Origin: Microbacterium sp. SA39
GTDB taxonomy: Bacteria > Actinomycetota > Actinomycetes > Actinomycetales > Microbacteriaceae
Length of the DNA stretch: 47,580 nt
Direction: 5' to 3'
NCBI RefSeq assembly: GCF_000967865.1
Contig: NZ_JXRU01000019.1
Span: 1-47,580, forward strand
Shown: in pieces, positions 8,176-15,526 of the stretch
Position numbering within the stretch: position 1 is the stretch's first letter
Layout: each line of letters begins with the position of its first letter
The notes under the pieces: generated by a model
Seen by the model: the letters and a program-made list of their open reading frames with translations, nothing else
The model's database searches: none
What the model was told of the DNA's origin: nothing
Program-made: the position numbers and the translations under genes

Positions 8176-9039
8176 TTACTTCTCCTTCGGTATACAGCGC
8201 AGCACGGGAATGCTGCGCTGATCGGATGTGACCGTCACATCCGAGTTCTTCGCGTACGCGACGATCTCAGGCTCGGTGAGATCGAGCATGCCCGGGCAGG
8301 CAACGAGCACAGAGGTTGCGGTCGCGGCAGCAACGCTCGTTCCCGCTGCGAGTTGGAAACCCTGGTTGCTCGAGGGCGCCCACACGTTCTGCCCCGGGGC
8401 GGCGATATCGGCTCCTCGCACCCCCGCGAGAGGGGCAAGGGTGCGTTCCGAATCCATGCTCGTCACGCCGATCACCCCGGGATACTCCGCAGGGTAGGAG
8501 GGGACCTCGGCAAGTCCATTCGCCGTGCTGGCGACGACGACCACCTCGGACGCATGAGCCTCCTCTATCGCTGTGCGTAGATCGTGATCGTCAGTCGAGA
8601 TGCTGAGGCTCATCAGGATCACCTCTGCGTCCCTCTCCAGCGCCCATCGGACTCCTGCCGCGACGTCAGCCGGTCGGCCGAGCCCGTCTTCATTAAGAAC
8701 TCGAACGTCGAGGAGTTCGATCCCGGCGGTGAGGGAGGTGTCGCCTGCCCGGTTGGCGCCGAGGAGCAGCCCTGCCATCTCGGTGGCATGCGCATTTCGG
8801 GGGGTGTCCGCGACAGGCTCCGCTTCCCAGCGCTCGAAGACCCGCCCGTCGAGAACGGGGTGCTCGAGCATCCCGCCGTCGACGACGGCGACTCTCAGCG
8901 TTGATTCTGTCGAGTCCGGAATCTGGAGCCATCGGTCCGCCCAGGCGTCATCGGATCGTAGGGAAGTCGCCGTCGGTGCGCAGCCCGCGAGGGCGGTAAT
9001 ACCGATCGCGACGAGGATCGGCAAGAGCGTGCGGCGCAT
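8176..9039 (-). CDS. lipoprotein subtilisin-like serine protease (S8 family)
   Basis: The protein has 287 residues. A lipoprotein signal ends in LAGC (C20), which places it on the outer face of the membrane. The subtilase triad is complete: D54 in VAVVDGG, H84 in RNAHATEMAG and S235 in AAGTSVAAA, with the oxyanion asparagine N174 in ASTANG. HAT and GTSVAAA replace the usual HGT and GTSMAAP, as seen in divergent actinobacterial subtilases including mycosins. No propeptide or C-terminal membrane anchor is seen, so it is more compact than a mycosin. It is the first gene of the three-gene operon, and the toxin-like gene begins at the base after its stop. It could process or release the exported neighbour; that role is inference. 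Confidence 0.85.
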   Translation of the reverse strand: MRRTLLPILVAIGITALAGCAPTATSLRSDDAWADRWLQIPDSTESTLRVAVVDGGMLEHPVLDGRVFERWEAEPVADTPRNAHATEMAGLLLGANRAGDTSLTAGIELLDVRVLNEDGLGRPADVAAGVRWALERDAEVILMSLSISTDDHDLRTAIEEAHASEVVVVASTANGLAEVPSYPAEYPGVIGVTSMDSERTLAPLAGVRGADIAAPGQNVWAPSSNQGFQLAAGTSVAAATATSVLVACPGMLDLTEPEIVAYAKNSDVTVTSDQRSIPVLRCIPKEK

Positions 9040-9233
9040 ATCCCTGGTTTCTCGAGGTGGGTGCTTCCTTCCTATCGAGATTGTTGAACGCAGTGCAATA
9101 TTCTAGGTTGCGTCCGATTTCGTCAGAGACGCCAGACGTGAGCCGCGTCCGGCTCCTGGTCTCGCGGTCCTCGTCCCGTACTCGACGAATCTTCTACCCG
9201 GGTGGCGTCCGCGGAACGGCGACCATCGCGACC

Positions 9234-9239
9234 TAATGT
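9234..9239 (+). promoter_or_regulatory. -10 box of putA, leaderless promoter
   Basis: TAATGT ends 7 nt before the ATG at 9247. This spacing decides the start and makes the GTG at 9202 unlikely. Confidence 0.5.
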
Positions 9240-9246
9240 GGACACC

Positions 9247-12200
9247 ATGGCAGAGTCGTCGTCATCCCCGTCGGATGCCGTGGCATCCGCACCCATTGCG
9301 GATCGTGCCGTCGAACTCGCGCGCCGCTGGGTGATCGAGGCCGCGGCGGCCGAGGTCGACCCTGCTGCTGCGCGCCTCGCCGGAGTGCTGCAGGACGCGA
9401 ACGGCCTCCCGTTCACACTCGGCTTCGTCGACGGCGTGATGCGTCCGGAGAGCCTGTCCGCCGCGGCATCCCAGCTGCACCGCATCGCCCCGATCGTGCC
9501 GGAGTTCCTGCCGTGGTATCTGCGCTCCGCGGTGCGGCTCGGCGGAGGCATGGCGCAGATTCTTCCCTCGCCGGTCGTTCCGATCGCCCGGCGCGTGCTC
9601 CGCGACATGGTCGGGCACCTGGTCGTCGATGCCCGCCCCGCCAAGCTCGGCCCCGCGCTCGAGAGGATCAGGGAGTCCGGCGCCCGCATCAACCTCAACC
9701 TGCTCGGCGAGGCCGTACTGGGTGAAGCCGAGGCGCAGCGCCGGCTCGACGGCATCCACGAGCTGATCCGGCGCCCCGACGTCGACTACGTCTCGGTCAA
9801 GGTGTCGGCGATCATCAGCCGCATCTCGATGTGGGCGTTCGACGAGATCGTCGATGAGGTCGTGGAGCGATTGCTGCCGCTCTACCTGACGGCCTCCCCC
9901 GACAGCACCTTCATCAACCTCGACATGGAGGAGTACCGCGACCTCGACCTCACGATCGCGGTGTTCACCCGGATCCTCGAGGACCCGCGACTGCACGGAC
10001 TCGAGGCCGGCATCGTGCTGCAGGCATACCTGCCCGACGCGCTCCCCGCGCTGCAGGAGCTCACGGCCTGGGCGCAGGACCGCGTCGCGCACGGCGGAGC
10101 GCCGATCAAGGTGCGACTCGTGAAGGGCGCGAACCTCGCGATGGAGAACGTCGAGGCGAAGCTGCACGGCTGGACCCCGGCGACCTACGACACCAAGCTC
10201 GACACCGACGCGAACTACCTGCGCTGCCTGGACTGGGCGCTGCGCCCCGAGCACACCGCCGCGGTGAAGCTCGGCATCGCCGGGCACAACCTGTTCGGCA
10301 TCGCCTACGCCTGGCTGCTCGCCGGCGAGCGCGAAGTGCGCGAGCGCATCGAGTTCGAGATGCTGCTCGGGATGGCCCAGGGGCAGGTGCAGGCGGTCTC
10401 CCGCGAAGTCGGCCCCGTCCTGCTCTACGTGCCGGTCGTGGCGCCCGCCGAATTCGACGTCGCGATCAGCTATCTCGTGCGCCGGCTCGAGGAGAACGCC
10501 TCCTCCGACAACTTCCTCTCCGCAGCCTTCCGGCTCGACCAGGACGAGGCCCTGTTCGTCCGCGAGCAGGATCGCTTCCTCGGCGCCCTCGAACGCTCGA
10601 CCGATCCGACCTTCTGGATCGGCCCCCGCCGCACTCAGAACCGTCTGGAGCCTGTACACGAGTCGTTGCGCCCGACCCCGGTGATGCCCGCGGCCGAGAC
10701 CGAATTGACCAAGGCCGTGCTCGGCATCTCCCGCGGTTCGGACGACTCCGACGGCGAGGCGTTCCTAGAGACCGCGGTCTACTCCGCTCGCCAGGTGGCG
10801 GATGACTCCGGCGGCGCACCCGGCTTCGAGAACACGGCAGACACCGACCCCGCTCTTCCCGTGAACCGCGACTGGGCCCGCGCCGTGCGCGACGGCATCC
10901 GCGAGTCGGCCGCCGGCAACGTCACGCTCGACGCCGCGCGGATCGACGACCCCGCGATGCTCGATCAGACCGTGCGGCGCGTGCATGACGCCGCTGCCGC
11001 GTGGGGCGCTCGTCCGGCTGCGGAACGCGCCGAGGTGCTGCTGCGGGCCGCTGCCGCGCTCGAGTCCCGTCGCGGCGAGCTGATCGAGGTCGCGGCATCC
11101 GAGACGGGAAAGGTCTTCGCCGAGGCCGACGTCGAAGTCAGCGAGGCCGTCGACTTCGCCCGCTACTACGCCGCGAAGGCGCGCGAGCTCGACACCATCG
11201 CCGGAGCATCGTTCGTGCCCGCCCGGGTCACCGTCGTGACTCCGCCCTGGAACTTCCCGATCGCGATCCCGGCCGGGGGAGTGCTCGCCGCTCTCGCCGC
11301 CGGCTCCGGCGTCGTGTTCAAGCCCGCGCCGCAGGCCCGCCGGTGCGCGGCCGTGGTGGCCGAGGCGCTGTGGCAGGCCGGCATCCCGCGCGATGTGCTC
11401 GCCTTCGTCGACATCGAGGAGGGCGACCTCGGTCGGCAGCTGATCACGCACGACGCTGTCGACCGCGTGATCCTCACCGGGGCGTGGGACACCGCGGCTC
11501 TGTTCCGCTCGTGGCGCCCCGACCTGCCGCTCCTCGCCGAGACCAGCGGCAAGAACGCGATGATCATCACGCCGTCCGCCGACCTCGACCTGGCCGTCGC
11601 CGACCTCGTCAAAAGCGCCTTCGGGCATGCGGGTCAGAAGTGCTCGGCGGCGTCGCTCGCGATTCTCGTCGGTCCGGTCGGCCGCTCCCCGCGGTTCGCC
11701 CGCCAGTTGGCGGATGCCGTCCGCTCACTGCATGTCGGCTGGCCGACGGACCCGCTCGCCGAGGTCGGACCCGTGATCGAGAAGCCGCAGGGCAAGCTCG
11801 CCTGGGCGCTGACCGAGCTCGAACGCGACGAGCAGTGGCTCATCGAGCCCGCCCTCTCCCCGGACGACGACGGCAGCGGACGGCTCTGGCGCCCCGGCAT
11901 CCGGGTCGGGGTGCAGGCGGGATCGCGCTTCCACACCGAGGAGTTCTTCGGCCCCGTGCTCGGCGTGATGCACGCGCCGACGCTCGAGAGGGCGATCGAG
12001 CTGCAGAACGCCGTCGCCTATGGGCTCACGGCCGGCTTGCACACGCAGGACCCGGACGATCTCGCTCAGTGGCTCGACCGCGTGCAGGCGGGCAACCTCT
12101 ACGTCAACCGGGGGATCACCGGCGCGATCGTGCAGCGCCAGCCCTTCGGCGGCTGGAAGCGCTCCTCGGTCGGACCAGGCGCCAAGGCGGGCGGGCCGAA

Positions 12201-12912
12201 CTACCTGATCGGGCTCGGTTCCTGGCGCTCGCTGCCCGGCGGCCCGGCATCCAGCACCCTGCACCTGCGGGGTCTCGACTCCCGCATCACGGCGCTCATC
12301 GAGTCGGCCCAGCCCTCCCTCGCCTACGAGGAGTTCGAGTGGCTGCGCCGCTCCGCCCTGTCGGACGCGCTCGCCTGGGATCGCGAGTTCGGACAGGTGC
12401 GCGACGTGTCGCGTCTGGGCGTCGAGCGCAACCTCTTCCGCTACCGCCCGGTGCCCGTGCAGATCCGCGCGACGGAGGATGCCGCCCTGCAGGACCTGCT
12501 GCGCGTCGTGATCGCCGGTGTGCGTTCGGGTGCCCGCTTCGTGCTCTCCGCTCCCGCAGGGCTGCCAGCCGAGGTGAGGCATGCTCTGGGCGACCTGGAT
12601 GCCGTCGTGTTCCTCGAGATCCCCGACGAGTGGACCGAGCGGATGCTGCGCCACGAGGAACCCGCAGAGGGCGACCATCGCCCGGCTCCGGGCAAGGACC
12701 GGATCCGCCTGGTCGGCGGACGTGAGGCGGTCGCGACGGCGCACGCGGCCCTCGCTGCGGCATCCGACGGGGATCCGGACATCGCCGTGTTCGACGGCGA
12801 GGTCACCGCGGCCGCACGCATCGAGCTCCTGCCGTTCCTGCATGAGCAGTCCATCAGCATCACGGCGCACCGCTACGGGAACATCGAGGGGCGTTTCAGC
12901 GAAGTGATCTGA
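9247..12912 (+). CDS. putA: bifunctional proline dehydrogenase / L-glutamate gamma-semialdehyde dehydrogenase
   Basis: It oxidises proline to pyrroline-5-carboxylate (FAD domain) and then to glutamate (NAD domain). The protein has 1221 residues. The proline dehydrogenase barrel occupies about 80-480. The aldehyde dehydrogenase domain occupies about 560-985, with PPWNFP (N669), ETSGKNA (E765) and GQKCSAAS (catalytic C799). A C-terminal region of about 230 residues follows. There is no N-terminal ribbon-helix-helix repressor domain. The ATG at 9247 is preferred because of the TAATGT box 7 nt upstream. It is divergent from the toxin operon and convergent with a LysR gene. The ornithine aminotransferase at 17592 makes the same semialdehyde intermediate. 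Confidence 0.95.
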   Translation: MAESSSSPSDAVASAPIADRAVELARRWVIEAAAAEVDPAAARLAGVLQDANGLPFTLGFVDGVMRPESLSAAASQLHRIAPIVPEFLPWYLRSAVRLGGGMAQILPSPVVPIARRVLRDMVGHLVVDARPAKLGPALERIRESGARINLNLLGEAVLGEAEAQRRLDGIHELIRRPDVDYVSVKVSAIISRISMWAFDEIVDEVVERLLPLYLTASPDSTFINLDMEEYRDLDLTIAVFTRILEDPRLHGLEAGIVLQAYLPDALPALQELTAWAQDRVAHGGAPIKVRLVKGANLAMENVEAKLHGWTPATYDTKLDTDANYLRCLDWALRPEHTAAVKLGIAGHNLFGIAYAWLLAGEREVRERIEFEMLLGMAQGQVQAVSREVGPVLLYVPVVAPAEFDVAISYLVRRLEENASSDNFLSAAFRLDQDEALFVREQDRFLGALERSTDPTFWIGPRRTQNRLEPVHESLRPTPVMPAAETELTKAVLGISRGSDDSDGEAFLETAVYSARQVADDSGGAPGFENTADTDPALPVNRDWARAVRDGIRESAAGNVTLDAARIDDPAMLDQTVRRVHDAAAAWGARPAAERAEVLLRAAAALESRRGELIEVAASETGKVFAEADVEVSEAVDFARYYAAKARELDTIAGASFVPARVTVVTPPWNFPIAIPAGGVLAALAAGSGVVFKPAPQARRCAAVVAEALWQAGIPRDVLAFVDIEEGDLGRQLITHDAVDRVILTGAWDTAALFRSWRPDLPLLAETSGKNAMIITPSADLDLAVADLVKSAFGHAGQKCSAASLAILVGPVGRSPRFARQLADAVRSLHVGWPTDPLAEVGPVIEKPQGKLAWALTELERDEQWLIEPALSPDDDGSGRLWRPGIRVGVQAGSRFHTEEFFGPVLGVMHAPTLERAIELQNAVAYGLTAGLHTQDPDDLAQWLDRVQAGNLYVNRGITGAIVQRQPFGGWKRSSVGPGAKAGGPNYLIGLGSWRSLPGGPASSTLHLRGLDSRITALIESAQPSLAYEEFEWLRRSALSDALAWDREFGQVRDVSRLGVERNLFRYRPVPVQIRATEDAALQDLLRVVIAGVRSGARFVLSAPAGLPAEVRHALGDLDAVVFLEIPDEWTERMLRHEEPAEGDHRPAPGKDRIRLVGGREAVATAHAALAAASDGDPDIAVFDGEVTAAARIELLPFLHEQSISITAHRYGNIEGRFSEVI

Positions 12913-12938
12913 GCGGTCCGTCGGCGCGATCGTGAGGG

Positions 12939-13799
12939 TCAGCGACCCTGGGTCGTCACGCTGGCGAGCAGGGAACGAGCGAGAGGATCGGCCCCTCCCC
13001 GCCAGAAGACCGAGATCTCCCGGCGCACCGGCTCGGCCAGCGCGTGCGAAGCCACCCCCGACGGCACCACGTTGTCGGGCACGAGAGCATGTCCGAGTCC
13101 GTTCACCGCGTACTCGACGGCAGCGCGCGCCTGCTCTGTGCGAAGCGCCACCCGCGGGGTGAATCCTGCGCGTGCGCACGCCGCGTCGAGCACCTCGCCC
13201 AGCCCGTTGCCGGCTGCGAAGTGCACCCAGTCGTCGGCGCGCAGAGCGGCGAGGTCGAGCGGCTCGTCTCGTTCCTCACCGCCCGACAGCACGACGACGA
13301 ACTCCTCCGTCGTCAGGCGGCTGCGCCCAGCCGGCCAGCCCTCAGGCACGGGGCCGATCGCGACATCGAATGAGCCGCCGAGCAGGGCGGCGACGAGGTC
13401 CTCCTGGTGCCGGAATTCGTGCAGCTCTGCCTGGACCCGCGGATGCCGTGACCGCCAGTCCGCGAGGATCGACGGCAGCATCCCCAGGCTGAGCGAGTAC
13501 AGCGTGCCGATACGAAGCTCGCCGACGTGTCCGGACGTCACGTTCTTCGCGGCTTGCTCGAGGTCTGCGTGCGCGGCGACGACGGCGCGCGCAGTGCCGA
13601 TCAGGCTGCGTCCCGCGCTCGTCGGATGGGTCGCGCGGGGGAGCCGCTCGACCAGGACGGTGCCCAGGGTCTGCTCCAACGCCCCGAGCTGCCGCGACAG
13701 GGTCGGCTGGCTGATGAAGAGGCGAGCGGCCGCCCGCGTGATCGAACCTTCATCGCACACGGCGAGGAAGGCACGCAGCTGCCGCTCGGTGACGTCCAT
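12939..13799 (-). CDS. LysR-family transcriptional regulator
   Basis: The 286-residue protein has an N-terminal winged helix-turn-helix (about 1-60, LRAFLAVCDEGSITRAAARL) followed by a LysR substrate-binding domain. The start at 13799 gives the canonical LysR N-terminus MDVTERQLRAFL. It is supported by a TACACT box ending 6 nt upstream on the minus strand; a longer upstream reading frame has no family support. It is divergent from the HbpS-like/monooxygenase pair at 13918, which it probably controls through the shared intergenic region. The ligand is unknown. Confidence 0.9.
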   Translation of the reverse strand: MDVTERQLRAFLAVCDEGSITRAAARLFISQPTLSRQLGALEQTLGTVLVERLPRATHPTSAGRSLIGTARAVVAAHADLEQAAKNVTSGHVGELRIGTLYSLSLGMLPSILADWRSRHPRVQAELHEFRHQEDLVAALLGGSFDVAIGPVPEGWPAGRSRLTTEEFVVVLSGGEERDEPLDLAALRADDWVHFAAGNGLGEVLDAACARAGFTPRVALRTEQARAAVEYAVNGLGHALVPDNVVPSGVASHALAEPVRREISVFWRGGADPLARSLLASVTTQGR

Positions 13800-13805
13800 G
13801 CGATG

Positions 13806-13876
13806 AGTGTATGGATAATCCGCGGTTGTTGCATCCATCGCAGGGTAAGGGCGCTCGAGTCCGCGGTGTTGCATCC
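13806..13876. promoter_or_regulatory. divergent LysR/HbpS control region with a direct repeat
   Basis: The LysR -10 box TACACT lies at 13806-13811 (minus). CCGCGGTTGTTGCATCC (13820-13836) recurs as CCGCGGTGTTGCATCC (13861-13876), 41 bp apart or about four helical turns. ATGGAT and ATCCAT also form a dyad at 13811-13837. These are candidate LysR sites. Confidence 0.45.
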
Positions 13877-13917
13877 CCCAGACGCCACCACGGGCGTCCG
13901 GAGAGACAGGAACAATC

Positions 13918-14349
13918 ATGACCTCACTCACGCTCGCCGTCGCAGAGCACGCCATCGCGGCGGCCCAGGGCGCAGCATCCCAACAGGGCCTTGCCGTCGT
14001 CGTCACGGTCGTCGACGCCGGGGTGCAGCCCGTGCTCATCGCGCGGCAGGACGGAGCACTGATCGCTGCGGTCGACGCCAGCCTGAGCAAGGCGCGCACG
14101 ACGCTCTTCTTCGGCGGCACCGCTACGGCGGATCTCGCGGGCGCCACGGCTCCCGGTGGCCCGCTGTTCGGGTTCGAGCATGCCGTCACGGTGCCGCTCG
14201 CCTTCCTCGGAGGGGCGGTCCCGGTCCGTGACGCCCACGGTGAGGTCATCGGCGCGGTCGGGGTCGGCGGGGGAACGGCCGAGCAGGACCACGCGATCGC
14301 TGCTGCTGCTGCCGCCGCAGCCGCCACGGCGATCGGGGCATCCGCATGA
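13918..14349 (+). CDS. GlcG/HbpS family (DUF336) heme-binding-like protein
   Basis: This is a 143-residue protein of the GlcG/HbpS fold, small alpha/beta proteins some of which bind heme or sit beside oxidoreductases. DAGVQPVLIARQDGA and the Gly-rich GGAVPVRD...VIGAVGVGGG segments are characteristic. A poly-Ala tail (about 124-140) ends the protein. AGGAA precedes the ATG. The stop overlaps the next gene's start (ATGA), which implies joint function with the monooxygenase-like protein. Heme binding is not certain from sequence alone. Confidence 0.85.
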   Translation: MTSLTLAVAEHAIAAAQGAASQQGLAVVVTVVDAGVQPVLIARQDGALIAAVDASLSKARTTLFFGGTATADLAGATAPGGPLFGFEHAVTVPLAFLGGAVPVRDAHGEVIGAVGVGGGTAEQDHAIAAAAAAAAATAIGASA

Positions 14350-14654
14350 GCGCCTCCACGGACATCGTCATCTCGCTGGCGACGCTCGTCGCGCGGGAGG
14401 GGCGTCGCGAGGATGCGCGGCGCGAACTGTTGAAGCTGATCGAGCCGACGCGCGCCGAGCAGGGCAACCTCGACTATGTCCTGTTCGAGCACACCGACTC
14501 TCCCGGTACCTTCCTCATGCGTGAGGCGTTCGTATCGATGGCGGCGCTGCGCGAGCACCAGGCGACGGCGCACTACCTGGCTTTCGCCGCGCAGGCCGAT
14601 GCGCTCCTCGCCGCGCCGCTGGAGCTCACCTTCCTCGCGCAGGTCTCCGACTGA
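14346..14654 (+). CDS. antibiotic biosynthesis monooxygenase (ABM) domain protein
   Basis: This 102-residue dimeric ferredoxin-like ABM-fold protein resembles the YgiN quinol monooxygenases. It carries the family pattern of an N-terminal strand, EGRREDARRELLKLIEPTRAE, then NLDYVLFEHTDSPGTFLMREAF and HYLAFAAQ. Such enzymes oxidise quinols or polyphenols without cofactors. It is coupled by overlap to the HbpS-like gene and lies under the divergent LysR regulator. The pair probably answers to an aromatic or quinone-like compound, which is inference. Confidence 0.85.
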   Translation: MSASTDIVISLATLVAREGRREDARRELLKLIEPTRAEQGNLDYVLFEHTDSPGTFLMREAFVSMAALREHQATAHYLAFAAQADALLAAPLELTFLAQVSD

Positions 14655-14701
14655 GAGCTCCGGCCGCGACGCCGCCCGATCGTGACCGCTGGCAGATAGG
14701 C

Positions 14702-14769
14702 GCAGGTCTGGGGCACACGTGCAGGTCTGGGGCACACGTGCAGGTCCGGATCCGAGCATCCGGACCTGC
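14702..14769. repeat. 19-bp tandem repeat followed by a perfect hairpin
   Basis: GCAGGTCTGGGGCACACGT occurs twice back to back (14702-14720, 14721-14739). It leads into GCAGGTCCGGAT (14740-14751), which pairs perfectly with ATCCGGACCTGC (14758-14769) over a 6-nt loop. It lies downstream of the monooxygenase gene and may act as terminator or be a REP-like element related to 40955-40985. Confidence 0.75.
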
Positions 14770-14801
14770 ATCTGACTTCTCGACCTGCAAGTGGCGGGCA
14801 A

Positions 14802-14865
14802 ATGTAAAAGATTCTTGACACGCGCCGTCTGCGCGACGTACGTTTGTGTCAAGAATCTTTTACAT
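14802..14865 (+). promoter_or_regulatory. promoter with two inverted operator copies
   Basis: A perfect 20-bp inverted repeat (14802-14821 and 14846-14865) frames a promoter with -35 TTGACA at 14815-14820 and probable -10 TACGTT at 14839-14844 (18-bp spacer). Each arm is itself an imperfect dyad of form TGTNAANNATNNTTNACA. This looks like two Xre dimer sites, one over -35 and one over the start and leader, just ahead of the ribosome site GGGAGG. It probably mediates autorepression by the Xre protein at 15310. Confidence 0.75.
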
Positions 14866-14875
14866 GGGAGGCATC

Positions 14876-15310
14876 ATGGTCTACGAAGAACGCAACGCCT
14901 GGGCGGGGCTGATCGTGAGTCCGATCTCGATGGTCGTCTACATCGTGCTGATCCTCCAGCAGGCGGGCGGCGGTCCGCTCACGAGCGTCGACTGGTTCCC
15001 GCTCATGCTCTGGGTGATCGGCGGCAGCATCGTCGCCGTGATCATCCTCAGCATCCTCTGGGGCATGGTCGCCGGCGCGAAGGATCCTGACGGTGTCGGC
15101 CGCTCTGACATCCGCGACCGCGACATCAGCCGGATGGGCAGCCGCGTCGAGCAGGCGTTCGTCGTGATCGCAGGACTCGGCGTGATCGTGCTCTGCGCGG
15201 TCGGCGCCGACGTGTTCTGGATCGCGAACACCATGTACGCCGGCTTCGCCGTCTCCGCCCTCGTCGGCGGGGTCGCCCGTGTCATCGCCTACCGGCGGGG
15301 ACTCGTCTGA
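14876..15310 (+). CDS. four-helix integral membrane protein
   Basis: The 144-residue protein has four hydrophobic segments, at about 13-30, 42-62, 89-110 and 112-132, with a polar loop (KDPDGVGRSDIRDRDISRMG) between helices 2 and 3. I chose the ATG at 14876 because GGGAGG lies 6-8 nt before it; the longer reading would start inside the operator. The next gene, a small Xre regulator, starts on its last base. Pairs of this type (small membrane protein plus Cro-like regulator) are common in Gram-positives, but the function is unknown. Confidence 0.75.
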   Translation: MVYEERNAWAGLIVSPISMVVYIVLILQQAGGGPLTSVDWFPLMLWVIGGSIVAVIILSILWGMVAGAKDPDGVGRSDIRDRDISRMGSRVEQAFVVIAGLGVIVLCAVGADVFWIANTMYAGFAVSALVGGVARVIAYRRGLV

Positions 15311-15525
15311 TGGTCAAGCCCACGCGCGTCTCCAATCGCATCCGCGCTCATCGCGAATCGGCGGGCATGACCCAGGCCGATCTCGCCCGCGCTGTCGGCG
15401 TGACCCGGCAGACGCTCATCGCGATCGAGCAGGAGAAGTACTCTCCCTCGCTCGAGCTCGCCTTCCAGATCGCCCGCGCCTTCGGCGTGGGACTCGACGA
15501 CCTCTTCCAGTACCCGGAGCAGTGA
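15310..15525 (+). CDS. small Xre/Cro-family transcriptional regulator
   Basis: At 71 residues it is almost entirely one HTH_3 domain: IRAHRESAGMTQADLARAVG, then the recognition helix VTRQTLIAIEQ, then YSPSLELAFQIARAFG. It starts on the last base of the membrane protein gene (TGATG), so the pair is translated together. It is the natural ligand for the double inverted operator at 14802-14865, which implies autoregulation. It is followed one base later by the MDR reductase gene, which is probably in the same transcript. Confidence 0.9.
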   Translation: MVKPTRVSNRIRAHRESAGMTQADLARAVGVTRQTLIAIEQEKYSPSLELAFQIARAFGVGLDDLFQYPEQ

Positions 15526-15526
15526 C

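Noticed and set aside
8176..9039. Mycosin of a type VII secretion locus
   Set aside because: The triad resembles mycosins, but there is no C-terminal membrane helix and no Ecc or WXG100 genes are nearby.
14702..14769. CRISPR array
   Set aside because: Only two adjoining repeats without spacers and no cas genes, so it is a short tandem repeat with a hairpin.
13800..14852. N-terminal extension of the LysR gene by about 350 codons
   Set aside because: The extension is antisense to the HbpS-like and monooxygenase genes. The LysR domain begins exactly at the ATG at 13799, which has its own -10 box.
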